A stretch of 35,439 nucleotides of DNA from Bacteroidales bacterium (GCA_022837485.1 JALHHH010000044.1:1-35439), one strand, 5' to 3'; counted from the stretch's first letter, positions 22,916-31,595 are shown. Made by a program: numbers and translations. Notes: a model not told the origin generated them from the letters alone.

Positions 22916-23959
22916 ATGACTCCATCCGAAAAAAAAGTAGTAATAATTGGATCGGCTTATCCGCTGCGGGGGGGGGGGTTTTTTCCAGGTACTACGCAGT
23001 ATTCCAATGAATTACCACCGGAAGGACTTGATATCAGAATTCGAATAAATTCTATAAATCCGTTTAACTGGATTAATGTGGCCCGCGAAGTGGCAGCTCA
23101 AAAACCGGAACTGGTGGTTGTCAGATTCTGGATACCGTTTATGGCTCCATGCCTTGGAAGCATAGCCCGCATCCTCAGAAAGTTTTATAATATCAAAGTC
23201 GTTGCGATTACCGATAACATTCTGCCTCATGAAAAAAGGCCCGGCGACGGAATGCTTGTTCGGTATTTTACCGGCTCGGTGGATGGATTTGTTGCTATGT
23301 CGAAATCGGTACTTAACGACCTAAATCTTTTCGATAAAATCAGGCCCAGGCGTTATCATCCGCATCCTCTTTACGATAATTTTGGTGAAGTTATTTCTAA
23401 AGAGCAGGCAAAAAAGTCGCTGGGGCTTCCTGAAGATGAATCCTACATGCTGTTTTTCGGATTTATACGGGATTACAAGGGCCTTGATATCCTGCTTGAA
23501 GCTCTTGCGAGCGATACCCTGAGAAATCTGAAAGTGAAACTGCTTGTAGCCGGCGAGTTTTACGATAATGAAGAAAAGTACCGGGCTTTAATAGCCTCGA
23601 ATAAACTGGAAGATAAACTTGAACTAAGAACCAGTTTTATCCCCAACACCGACGTCTACCTTTATTTCTGTTCGTGCGATGTTGTGGTTCAGCCGTACCG
23701 GCATGCCACGCAAAGTGGCGTTACCCAGATAGCGTATCATTTTGGAAAACCAATCATAACAACGGACGTTGGCGGTTTGTCTGAAATGGTTGCGGATGGA
23801 AAGGTTGGTTATGTTGTTGAGCCTGATGCTCAATCACTTGCACAAGCAATCCAGCGATTTTACAATGAAAATCGAGAAGCAGAATTCAGTGCCAATGTCG
23901 TTGTTGAACGCTCCCGTTTTTCATGGGATGGATTGCTTGATGAAATTGAAAAAATCTGA
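22916..23959 (+). CDS. Glycosyltransferase, GT-B fold (GT4-like), probably with an internal N-terminal deletion
   Basis: 347 residues. The C-terminal GT-B domain is intact: LFFGFIRDYKGLDILLEAL (donor-binding entry), KLLVAGEFYDN, QPYRHATQSGVTQIAYHFGK and TTDVGGLSEMVADGKVGYVV. The N-terminal half is family-like (VVIIGSAYPL, INSINPFNW, VVVRFWIPFMAPCLGSIARI, DNILPHEKRPGD), but residues 18-21 are RGGG encoded in an 11-G run and are followed directly by FFPGTTQYS. In relatives I recall, about 27 residues stand between these points (a G-I-A-T-F-N-E-R-L-type helix and a strand ending in LQYP). The frame is kept across the junction. The gene could be a deletion variant, a phase-variable locus or an assembly error; activity is doubtful as written. 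Confidence 0.82.
   Translation: MTPSEKKVVIIGSAYPLRGGGFFPGTTQYSNELPPEGLDIRIRINSINPFNWINVAREVAAQKPELVVVRFWIPFMAPCLGSIARILRKFYNIKVVAITDNILPHEKRPGDGMLVRYFTGSVDGFVAMSKSVLNDLNLFDKIRPRRYHPHPLYDNFGEVISKEQAKKSLGLPEDESYMLFFGFIRDYKGLDILLEALASDTLRNLKVKLLVAGEFYDNEEKYRALIASNKLEDKLELRTSFIPNTDVYLYFCSCDVVVQPYRHATQSGVTQIAYHFGKPIITTDVGGLSEMVADGKVGYVVEPDAQSLAQAIQRFYNENREAEFSANVVVERSRFSWDGLLDEIEKI
22968..22984 (+). repeat. Homopolymer junction: 11 G then 6 T inside a glycosyltransferase gene
   Basis: Codons 18-23 of the GT-B gene run CGG GGG GGG GGG TTT TTT. It is the longest G run in the window and sits exactly where family-conserved sequence appears to be missing. See the findings for the competing explanations. 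Confidence 0.9.
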
Positions 23960-24187
23960 ACTGTGTTCCGTACTCTTTCAAAAGGAGAACTGGAATAATT
24001 GATTCTGCACAATCCTTTATTCCCCTTAACGTTCATGCATAGAGTGCTATAGTTTGCATTCGCAATTAAACCTTGCCGGAATTATGTAAAATACATACAA
24101 ATCTGACCATTCTGAGCGTTAACAGGTAAACGATCCTGCAATAAACCCAAATCCACATTGTTGTGGTTGTTGAGAAACGATACTAAC
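23960..24187 (+). other. Spacer between the GT-B gene and hddA
   Basis: About 230 bp without a gene. A TATAGTTTG sequence near 24050 resembles a -7 box but has the wrong spacing between TA and TTTG. No ATG is available in the hddA frame here. Confidence 0.35.
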
Positions 24188-25231
24188 TTGGAAAAAAAGA
24201 AAAACAGAAAAATAATCCGGAGTAAGGCACCTTTACGGCTGGGGCTGGCCGGCGGTGGCACCGACGTTGCACCTTATTCCGATCTTTTCGGCGGTGCTGT
24301 TCTGAATGCAACCATCAGCATGTATGCTTATGCAACAATAATTCCGTCAAACGATGGCCGGATTGTACTGAATTCACTCGATAAAAACGCCAGGATGGAA
24401 ACCGGCATGCTTGCTGAACTTGATTCAAGCGGAGACCTTGGCTTGCTTGCCGGTATTTATAACCGGATTGTCCGGGATTTCTCAATTAAGCCTCTTTCCT
24501 TTTCATTAACATCCTATGTTGATGCACCTCCTGGTTCCGGCTTAGGGACATCTTCAACTCTGGTCGTTGCTATTCTGGGAGCATTTGCGGAGTGGCTCAA
24601 TATGCCGCTGGGAGAATACGACCTAGCCAGGCTTGCCTATGAAATAGAAAGGAATGATCTGGGAATGCTCGGCGGAAAACAAGATCAGTATGCAGCAACC
24701 TTCGGAGGCGTTAACTTTATGGAGTTTTCCGCCAACGATAAAGTCATCGTTAATCCCTTGCGGATTAAAGATATTTACCTTCACGAACTGGCACACAACC
24801 TCGTACTGTTCTATACGCAAACAAGCCGACTCTCATCCAAGATTATTGAAGCACAGTCACGTAATGTGACCAATAATAACCAGAATTCCATAGATGCTAT
24901 GCATCAGCTTAAAATTCAGTCGGTTATGATGAAGGAAGCTCTGCTGCGCGGAGAACTGGATAAAATTGGTGAAATCCTGGATTTTGGCTGGAAATACAAA
25001 AAACAGATGGCCGACGAAATCTCCAATCCGTTTATCGATAAACTCTATGAAACGGCCCGTGAAAACGGTGCAACCGGAGGAAAAATCAGCGGAGCAGGAG
25101 GAGGCGGATTTATGATTTTCTACTGCCCGGGTGAAACCAGGTCGAAGGTTATCAAGGCTCTGAAAACATTCGGCGTTGAAGCTAAACGATACGAATTCAC
25201 CGGCTCCGGCCTAACAACCTGGACCATCTGA
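24188..25231 (+). CDS. hddA: D-glycero-alpha-D-manno-heptose 7-phosphate kinase (GHMP kinase)
   Basis: About 347 residues. Phosphorylates C1 of heptose-7-phosphate, giving the alpha-1,7-bisphosphate of the GDP-heptose branch. GHMP motifs: IRSKAPLRLGLAGGGTDVAP at the N-terminus, the ATP loop DAPPGSGLGTSSTLV near residue 120, and GGKISGAGGGGFMIFYC near the C-terminus. LGLAGGGTDV and MLGGKQDQYAATFGG are typical of HddA-type sugar kinases. The start is uncertain: no in-frame ATG exists upstream of the conserved region, so I take the TTG at 24188, 11 codons before KAPLRLG; another TTG at 24158 would add ten residues. The three partner enzymes follow directly. Confidence 0.9.
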   Translation: MEKKKNRKIIRSKAPLRLGLAGGGTDVAPYSDLFGGAVLNATISMYAYATIIPSNDGRIVLNSLDKNARMETGMLAELDSSGDLGLLAGIYNRIVRDFSIKPLSFSLTSYVDAPPGSGLGTSSTLVVAILGAFAEWLNMPLGEYDLARLAYEIERNDLGMLGGKQDQYAATFGGVNFMEFSANDKVIVNPLRIKDIYLHELAHNLVLFYTQTSRLSSKIIEAQSRNVTNNNQNSIDAMHQLKIQSVMMKEALLRGELDKIGEILDFGWKYKKQMADEISNPFIDKLYETARENGATGGKISGAGGGGFMIFYCPGETRSKVIKALKTFGVEAKRYEFTGSGLTTWTI

Positions 25232-25233
25232 CC

Positions 25234-25275
25234 CGGAAAGCCATCCCCCTTAGCTTTCCCGTTTGTCCTTTTGGT
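25234..25275 (+). terminator. Possible terminator or attenuator after hddA
   Basis: GGAAAGC (25235-25241) pairs with GCTTTCC (25253-25259) around an 11-nt C-rich loop. The 3' side is T-rich but interrupted. It would separate hddA from the gmhA promoter just downstream. Weak. Confidence 0.35.
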
Positions 25276-25283
25276 TATCTTTG
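25276..25283 (+). promoter_or_regulatory. -7 promoter box for gmhA-hddC-gmhB
   Basis: TATCTTTG, a perfect TAnnTTTG, 13 bp before the gmhA ATG; predicted start about 25288, leader about 9 nt. There is no good -33 TTG (TTA at the expected place). Confidence 0.55.
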
Positions 25284-25296
25284 CAAAAAATCTTCT

Positions 25297-25875
25297 ATGC
25301 AAGCCAGAATCACCGAGGTACTTCGCTCGTCGATAGCAGTCAAGGAACAAATTCTTCGCGATCCGGAATTGCTAAAATCCATAGAAATTGCTACTTCTGT
25401 AATTATCAGCACGTTTCGTAATAACGGAAGCGTTCTTTTCTGTGGTAACGGAGGGAGTGCTGCCGACGCTCAGCACCTGGCAGCCGAATTCTCCGGTAGG
25501 TTCTACTACGATCGCCCGCCGCTGAACTCCGAAGCCTTGCACGTGAATACAAGTTACCTGACCGCTGTGGGCAACGATTACTCTTTCAATGAAGTATATG
25601 CACGCATCGTCCGTGCCAAAGGCCGAAAAGGAGATGTCCTGGTTGCCCTTTCAACCTCTGGAAATTCCGGTAATATTCTGAAAGCCATTCATGCAGCCCG
25701 GGAAACCGGGATGACCGTGATCGGAATGACCGGTCAAAGCGGAGGCCAAATGAAAGAACTGTGTAACATCCTTATAAACGTCCCCTCAGATGATACTCCA
25801 AGGATTCAGGAAGCTCACATTACCATTGGACATATCCTTTGTGAACTAGTAGAAGCTTCAATTTTTCCCCGGTAA
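25297..25875 (+). CDS. gmhA: Sedoheptulose-7-phosphate isomerase (phosphoheptose isomerase)
   Basis: A 192-residue SIS-domain enzyme that converts sedoheptulose 7-phosphate to D-glycero-D-manno-heptose 7-phosphate, the first step of ADP- and GDP-heptose synthesis. Diagnostic motifs: FCGNGGSAADAQHLAAEFSG (49-68), ALSTSGNSGNI near residue 120 and, near the C-terminus, EAHITIGHILCELVE with the catalytic Glu and His region. The length is standard. Followed 2 bp later by hddC. Confidence 0.97.
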   Translation: MQARITEVLRSSIAVKEQILRDPELLKSIEIATSVIISTFRNNGSVLFCGNGGSAADAQHLAAEFSGRFYYDRPPLNSEALHVNTSYLTAVGNDYSFNEVYARIVRAKGRKGDVLVALSTSGNSGNILKAIHAARETGMTVIGMTGQSGGQMKELCNILINVPSDDTPRIQEAHITIGHILCELVEASIFPR

Positions 25876-25877
25876 CC

Positions 25878-26597
25878 ATGTTCCTTTCATACCCGGATAT
25901 TATTATTCTTGCAGGCGGACTTGGAACCCGCCTCAGTGAAGCCCTGCCGGGTGTCCCAAAGCCCATGGCGCCCGTTAACGGACGACCCTTTCTAGAGTAT
26001 CTCCTGAAGCCATTGTGCGACGGAGGATTCCGGAAAGTGATTCTCTCAACCGGCTATCTCGGAGAGCAGATCGAATCCTATTTTGGTAACAGGTTTCGCA
26101 ACCTGGATTTGGTATATTCAGTTGAAAAAGAACAGCTTGGAACCGGAGGCGCAGTAAATATGGCTTTCCGTAAAGTTGAAACTCCGCATTTTATGGTTAT
26201 GAATGGAGATACCATTTTCCGGATCAACCATGATTTTCTGTTCCAGAAACACGTGGAAAACCTCGCCGATGTTACATTGGCTCTTCGGAAAGTTAAAGAT
26301 GTTTCACGCTATGGAACCGTTCAGCTAACACAGGATCATCGGATAACCGCTTTCCGGGAAAAATCGGAGGCCTCCGGAGCCGGACTTATCAACGGCGGTA
26401 TTAATATGATTTCCTCCCGTTATTTCTCCGCTCTAAGCCTTCCCGAAAAATTTTCCTTAGAGAATGATCTCTTTATGCCGCAAGTGTCAAAAGCAAGGTA
26501 TTACGGACAGGATTTCGATAATTATTTTCTTGACATCGGTATTCCGGAAGACTACTTACGCGCTCAAACCGAATTTCATGAATTTGATAACCGATAG
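25878..26597 (+). CDS. hddC: D-glycero-alpha-D-manno-heptose 1-phosphate guanylyltransferase-type nucleotidyltransferase
   Basis: A 239-residue sugar-1-phosphate nucleotidyltransferase. N-terminal signature IILAGGLGTRLSEALPGVPK (9-28) with PKPMAPVNGRPFLEY, a GTGGAVN loop near residue 90 and VMNGDTIF near 110 with the metal-binding Asp. The small size and position between gmhA and gmhB fit HddC, which makes GDP-D-glycero-alpha-D-manno-heptose. GTP specificity is inferred from pathway context, not seen. Its end overlaps the start of gmhB by 20 bp. Confidence 0.88.
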   Translation: MFLSYPDIIILAGGLGTRLSEALPGVPKPMAPVNGRPFLEYLLKPLCDGGFRKVILSTGYLGEQIESYFGNRFRNLDLVYSVEKEQLGTGGAVNMAFRKVETPHFMVMNGDTIFRINHDFLFQKHVENLADVTLALRKVKDVSRYGTVQLTQDHRITAFREKSEASGAGLINGGINMISSRYFSALSLPEKFSLENDLFMPQVSKARYYGQDFDNYFLDIGIPEDYLRAQTEFHEFDNR

Positions 26598-27135
26598 CTC
26601 CTGGACTCTCTTTCTCGATCGCGACGGAGTGATTAACGTCAGAATCCCGGGTGATTACATCCGGACACCGGAGCAGTTTGAGTTTATTCCGGGTACACTT
26701 GAGGCCCTGAAAACTTTCGCTTCTTCCTTTAGCCGTATTATTGTAGTCACCAATCAGCAGGGAATAGGGAAGGGCCTGATGAACGAAGAGATGCTGCATA
26801 CGGTGCACAAGCATATGCTCGATCAGGTTCAGTCTGCAGGCGGGCGCATCGACCGGATCTTTTACTCACCATATCTCTGCAGTCGGCAGCACGTTTCGCG
26901 CAAGCCCGGAATTGGCATGGCGCTGCAGGCCAGAGCCGAATACCGCAGTATAAACTTCCGCAAAAGCATCATGGCAGGAGATTCGCTGAGCGACCTGATC
27001 TTTGGTAGACGAATGGGGATGACGACAGTCTTGATCGGTCCGCCCGATATCGCGCGTAAGAACCCTGACTATGCGGATTATAATTTCCCTGATTTACTTA
27101 CATTTGCAGAGGAAATAAAAGCAAACTCTCCTTAA
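26578..27135 (+). CDS. gmhB: D-glycero-D-manno-heptose 1,7-bisphosphate 7-phosphatase (HAD family)
   Basis: A 185-residue HAD/HisB-like phosphatase. Nucleophile motif LFLDRDGVINV with Asp14 and Asp16, VVTNQQGIGKGLM near residue 56 (motif II Thr) and MAGDSLSDLIFGRRMGM near 137 (motif IV). The zinc-loop region reads YSPYLCSRQHVSRKPG: only one Cys and one His remain of the usual C-x-H...C-x-C cluster, so zinc binding looks reduced. The ATG at 26578 gives the family-like start MNLITDSSWTLFLDRDG. It overlaps hddC by 20 bp. Removes the 7-phosphate before guanylylation. Confidence 0.92.
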   Translation: MNLITDSSWTLFLDRDGVINVRIPGDYIRTPEQFEFIPGTLEALKTFASSFSRIIVVTNQQGIGKGLMNEEMLHTVHKHMLDQVQSAGGRIDRIFYSPYLCSRQHVSRKPGIGMALQARAEYRSINFRKSIMAGDSLSDLIFGRRMGMTTVLIGPPDIARKNPDYADYNFPDLLTFAEEIKANSP

Positions 27136-27145
27136 CTGACTACAT

Positions 27146-28603
27146 GTGAATCCATTACTGATTCTCTCCCTCTTCGTTGCATATTCCGCCCTGCTCTTTA
27201 TCATTGCCGGTATTACCAGCCGCAAATCAACAAACGAGACGTATTTCACAGGAAACCGCAATTCGCCCTGGTATGTGGTGGCCTACGGTATGATAGGCGC
27301 CTCACTTTCAGGTGTTACGTTTATCTCCATTCCCGGGGAAGTCGGGTCGTCGGGCTTTTCGTACATGGTGCTGGTTTTTGGCTACCTTCTCGGCTATGCT
27401 TTCATTGCGCAGGTATTGCTGCCCGTATATTACGGCCGCAAACTTACCTCCATCTATACCTATCTGGAACAGCGATTTGGAAATGCAACCTACAAAACCG
27501 GAGCATCCTTCTTTATTCTCTCGCGAAGTATAGGGTCTTCTTTCCGGATTTTTATTGTGGTGAACGTTCTTCAGATTTTTGTGTTTGATCCGTGGGGGAT
27601 TCCGTTTGCAGTAAACGTTTCATTATTCATTGGATTAATTCTGCTTTATACCTTCAGGGGAGGAATTAAAACCATTGTATGGACGGATACCCTGCAGACC
27701 ACCTTTATGCTGCTGGCAGTTCTGGTTTCCGTTTTCATTATTTCCGACCACCTCGGTTCCGGCCTGCCCGTTCTGTTAAGAGAGGTGAGGGAGAGCAACT
27801 ATTCGGATATGTTCTTTACCGATATCAACGATCCGAGAAATTACCTGAAGCAGTTTTTCAGCGGAGCCTTTATATCCATAGTAATGACCGGTCTGGATCA
27901 GGATATGATGCAGAAAAATCTAACCTGCCGGAATCTGAAGGATGCAAAAAAGAACATTTACCTGATGAGCTGGAGCCTGGTTCCCGTTAATCTTATCTTT
28001 ATGACACTTGGAGCCATGATGTATATTTATGCTTCTCAGCTCTCAATCCCATTGCCCGCTCGTTCCGATGATCTTTTTCCTGTACTTGCCCTTCAATATC
28101 TTGGCCCTGTGGCCGGAATTACTTTCCTTACAGGACTGATTGCCGCGGCTTTCTCAAGCGCCGACGGTTCTCTGACCGCACTCACCACCTCTTTCAGCAT
28201 CGACATACTTGGGCTGGAGCGCAGGACAGGGCTCAGCGACCGGGCAAAAGTGAGGCGCAGAATGCTGGTGCATATTTCTTTTGCGGTGTATCTGGCCGGA
28301 TTAGTCGTTCTTTTCCGGGCTATCAGTGACGAATCGGTGATTAACAAACTGTTCACCATTGCCGGATATACCTATGGTCCTCTGCTTGGTTTGTTTGCAT
28401 TCGGACTTTTTACCAAACGATCCGTTAACGATCGTTTGGTTCCCCTGATTGCTGTGCTTTCTCCGCTACTGAGTTACATTATCAGTGCCAACAGCGTAAA
28501 ATGGTTCAATGGTTACAGATTTGGTTTTGAACTGCTTATCGTAAATGGGCTTATAACGGTTCTGGGCTTATTCCTGCTTTCGCGTCCTGCGAAGGAAAAA
28601 TAG
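27146..28603 (+). CDS. Sodium:solute symporter (SSS family)
   Basis: A 485-residue polytopic protein, about 13 helices, with LeuT-like fold features: ETYFTGNRNSPWYVVAYGMIG near residue 30, SLSGVTFISIPG in helix 2 (about 53-64, sodium-site region) and SSADGSLTALTTSFSIDI near residue 340. The substrate is unknown; this branch includes sialic acid, myo-inositol and sugar symporters. The start is GTG at 27146. An ATG two bases earlier (27144) is out of frame and immediately followed by TGA, so it forms a start-stop pair overlapping the true start. It is 10 bp after gmhB, so it is likely read in the same transcript. It ends in TAG. Confidence 0.92.
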   Translation: MNPLLILSLFVAYSALLFIIAGITSRKSTNETYFTGNRNSPWYVVAYGMIGASLSGVTFISIPGEVGSSGFSYMVLVFGYLLGYAFIAQVLLPVYYGRKLTSIYTYLEQRFGNATYKTGASFFILSRSIGSSFRIFIVVNVLQIFVFDPWGIPFAVNVSLFIGLILLYTFRGGIKTIVWTDTLQTTFMLLAVLVSVFIISDHLGSGLPVLLREVRESNYSDMFFTDINDPRNYLKQFFSGAFISIVMTGLDQDMMQKNLTCRNLKDAKKNIYLMSWSLVPVNLIFMTLGAMMYIYASQLSIPLPARSDDLFPVLALQYLGPVAGITFLTGLIAAAFSSADGSLTALTTSFSIDILGLERRTGLSDRAKVRRRMLVHISFAVYLAGLVVLFRAISDESVINKLFTIAGYTYGPLLGLFAFGLFTKRSVNDRLVPLIAVLSPLLSYIISANSVKWFNGYRFGFELLIVNGLITVLGLFLLSRPAKEK

Positions 28604-28688
28604 CAGCACTATTGCAGCAAACGGGAATCTTAAAAAACTAATGAGTTTATCGTTTGTTTCTTATTGTTATTCATAAATACCTATATTC

Positions 28689-30878
28689 ATGACGAACATC
28701 AGGTTCAATGCTCTTGACAGGGCGATGAACAGACCCCGCAGGCAAATGCCTGAATTCCCCTCAAAAATTTCATCCTACTATGGTGAGATGGCATTCAGTC
28801 ACGGCGTAATGCGTGATTTCATGTCCGGTGAAGCCTATACATCGGTTATCCGTGCTGCTGAAACCGGTGAACGTATCAGCCGGAGCGTGGCTGACCAGGT
28901 AGCTTCTGCGATGAAAGCATGGGCGATGAGCAAGGGTACAACGCATTATTCGCACTGGTTTCATCCTCTGACTGGCTCTACTGCGGAAAAGCACGATTCT
29001 TTTCTTTTTCCGGCACCTGACGGCAAAGCCATCGAAACGTTCAACGCCGGTGAGCTAATTCAGCAGGAACCCGATGCTTCCAGTTTCCCGAGCGGTGGTA
29101 TTCGCAATACTTTCGAAGCCAGGGGCTATACAGCCTGGGATCCGACATCTCCGGCCTTTATTCTGGATAAAACCCTGTTTATTCCTACCATATTTGTTTC
29201 CTATACCGGTGAAGCACTCGATTACAAGACGCCTTTGTTAAAAGCATCGCTTGCACTCGACCGGGAAGCAACTGCTGTCTGCAATTATTTTGACAGGAAT
29301 GTAACCAGGGTGTTCGCCACTCTGGGCTGGGAGCAGGAGTATTTTCTGACCGATACGGCGCTGTTCAACGCAAGGCCAGATCTCATGCTAACCGGCAGAA
29401 CCCTGTTCGGACATTCCAGTGCAAAGGATCAGCAGCTTTCCGATCATTATTTTGGCAGTATCCCTGAAAAGGTAATTGATTTTATGCGGGAGTTTGAATA
29501 CGAAGCTCACCGGCTCGGAATTCCGGTTCATACCCGGCATAATGAAGTTGCTCCCAACCAGTTTGAATGTGCTCCGGTTTACGAGGAAGTGAACGTTGCC
29601 GTCGATCACAATCAACTGCTTATGCATCTTCTTGAAAAAGTGGCGAAACGACACGGTTATACGGTTCTTCTGCACGAAAAACCCTATGCCGGTGTCAACG
29701 GTTCAGGAAAGCACAACAACTGGTCGCTCAGCAATAATCTGGGTGAGAACCTGCTTTCCCCCGGAAAAACCGCATAGTCAAACCTGCGCTTTCTGGTATT
29801 TCTTGTTAATATACTCACGGCTGTGGATACCCATGCCGATGTGCTGCGGGCATACGTAGCCTCCGCATCGAACGACCTCCGGCTGGGCGGGCACGAAGCG
29901 CCCCCGGCAATTATTTCTGCTTTTATCGGAACACAGCTAACGGAAACCCTGGATCAGATCGAAACAATGGGTCGTAAAGCCCTGTCGAAAGCCGGCAGTG
30001 GCAATGGAAGCAATATTGCTGTACCCAGAATTCCTGAAATTCTGCTCGACAATACCGACCGAAACCGTACTTCGCCTTTTGCCTTTACAGGGAATAAGTT
30101 TGAATTCAGGGCGGTTGGCTCATCATCAAGTTGTGCGGTGCCTATGATAGCCCTGAATCTTATCGTTGCCGATCAGCTGAAAAAGTTCAGAAAGGATGTT
30201 GATCAAAGGATGAATCAAGGAGTTAAGAAGGACGATGCCATACTTGAAGTTATCAGCCGTTACATTACTGAATCGAAACGCATACGTTTTGAGGGCAACA
30301 GCTACAGCGAAGAGTGGAGAAAGGAAGCTGCCCGCAGAGGACTTTCCGATATCCCCGATACTCCGGGAGCGCTAAAGAGCCTGCTCAGGAAGGAATCGAT
30401 CCGGCTTTTTACTGAAAACCATGTACTTACGGAACGCGAAGTAAGAGCCCGGTACGAAATTAAACTTGAAAATTACATCCGGAAAGTTCAGATCGAATCG
30501 CGGGTAATGGGCGATATTGCCATCAATCACATTGTCCCCATCGCTATCCGGTATCAGAATCATTTGATAGAGAATGTGAAAGGCCTGAAAGAGGTTCTTG
30601 ATAATAAGACCTATATGGCCTTGTCCAAGAATCAGCTGGATGCGATTCGGGAGATCAGTGAACACATTGCGGTGATTCGTACCGGGGTTCAGCAAATGAT
30701 TGAAGCCAGGAGGAATGCTAACGCGATGGAGGATCCTGAAAAACGGGCTCAGGATTACAGGGATAAGGTGCTGGTATTTTTTGAGGATATCCGTTATCAT
30801 GCCGACAAGCTGGAGTTGATGATCGATAACGAAATCTGGCCGCTGCCGAAGTACAGGGAGCTATTATTTATCCGATAA
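28689..30878 (+). pseudogene. glnN: Type III glutamine synthetase interrupted by an in-frame TAG
   Basis: Glutamine synthetase III makes glutamine from glutamate, ammonia and ATP. The whole frame spans 730 codons, the normal GSIII size, but codon 363 (29775-29777) is TAG. Downstream sequence stays in the same frame and family-like: PGKTA-stop-SNLRFLVFLVN. Upstream motifs include FNALDRAMNRPR, the GSIII-specific THYSHWFHPLTGSTAEKHDSF, and KPYAGVNGSGKHNNWS near residue 338. Downstream motifs include ASASNDLRLGGHEAPPAII and FTGNKFEFRAVGSS. No frameshift or deletion is needed, only one substituted base. The second half could in theory restart at GTG 29823, but two half-proteins would be inactive. 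Possible causes: sequencing error, true nonsense mutation, or suppression. TAG is an ordinary stop in several other genes here. Confidence 0.93.
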
Positions 30879-30945
30879 CATGGTTCATGATTCCTGCAGG
30901 ACTTGCAGGGATTGATTCATGCTTTGGTTTGATTTTTCGGGTGAT

Positions 30946-31335
30946 TCAGAGATTATCCTGACTCTGCGTAAGTGCGGCAGCTTCTGCTTTTTTATGTGCT
31001 TTGCGGTATGCCCGTTTCCAGGCACGCCGGCCCCAGTAATTCCGACGCCAGTATTTGCCCCACTTGATACCGGACCAGATACGCTCGTGGAAATAATATA
31101 TCGCCAGCTTTACGGTGAAGTCAACAACACTAATGATTGTTGCATCTCCAATACTCTCATAAAGCGTACGGGTGGTAGTGCTTCTGAAAATTATAAGGAA
31201 TACAATAAACATAACCCCTGAAGCCATTACCCTGTAGGTTAATGCCTTGATAAAACTACGCTGGGGACTGTCGCGGTAAATTTCTTCCTTGACGGGAGAT
31301 ACTTTTGTTGGTGATTTATCGGGCAGTTTTTCCAT
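30946..31335 (-). CDS. DUF2061 membrane protein
   Basis: A 129-residue predicted membrane protein. Residues about 27-95 form the DUF2061 domain: SFIKALTYRVMASGVMFIVF, then a loop, then IISVVDFTVKLAIYYFHERIW with the characteristic YYxHERxW. The C-terminal tail is very basic (KYWRRNYWGRRAWKRAYRKAHKKA), so it may contact anionic lipid or nucleic acid. Function unknown. It converges on the broken glutamine synthetase gene. A perfect -7 box (plus 31358-31365) lies about 22 bp upstream. Confidence 0.88.
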   Translation of the reverse strand: MEKLPDKSPTKVSPVKEEIYRDSPQRSFIKALTYRVMASGVMFIVFLIIFRSTTTRTLYESIGDATIISVVDFTVKLAIYYFHERIWSGIKWGKYWRRNYWGRRAWKRAYRKAHKKAEAAALTQSQDNL

Positions 31336-31357
31336 TCTTAATGGTTCGTTTCCGCAT

Positions 31358-31365
31358 CAAACCTA
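31358..31365 (-). promoter_or_regulatory. -7 promoter box for DUF2061 gene
   Basis: TAGGTTTG on the minus strand, a perfect TAnnTTTG; predicted start about 31353, leader about 18 nt. A TTG lies too close (12 bp), so the -33 element is not convincing. Confidence 0.5.
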
Positions 31366-31569
31366 CGGAATTTATCCCAATTTCCGACCTGATATGTGAA
31401 ATTTCCTGCACCGGAACTGTTTGTTATAAACGACTAAAGCACAACCTGTATCCTTTGGAAAGTATTATAGGAGCGGAGGCTTTTACTGTTAGTTACCTCA
31501 GCAGACGGAAGTTGCTGTTTTTCTGATATCCCGAATCGTATACCTGAAATATAATTCATGAAAATAGCT

Positions 31570-31577
31570 TAATTTTG
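31570..31577 (+). promoter_or_regulatory. -7 promoter box for the DUF4831 gene
   Basis: TAATTTTG, a perfect TAnnTTTG. Predicted start about 31582, which lies inside the first candidate codons (TTG 31575, ATG 31578) and so favours the ATG at 31596 as the true start. No clear -33 element. Confidence 0.45.
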
Positions 31578-31595
31578 ATGCCTAATCCTATCGAT

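Noticed and set aside
24046..24056. TATAGTTTG near hddA and a similar one near 11660 as promoters
   Set aside because: The spacing between TA and TTTG does not match TAnnTTTG, and a well-formed promoter exists for arcC.
29775..29777. TAG in glnN read as pyrrolysine or general stop-codon reassignment
   Set aside because: TAG is an ordinary terminator of at least four other genes in the window, and no tRNA-Pyl or related genes are seen.
29739..29826. Frameshift as the cause of the split glutamine synthetase
   Set aside because: The two halves are in the same frame (distance between starts is a multiple of three), and the residues either side of the stop align without a gap.
30888..30912. CCTGCA/TGCAGG hairpin after glnN as a terminator
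   Set aside because: No T tract follows on either strand; stem is only 6 bp.
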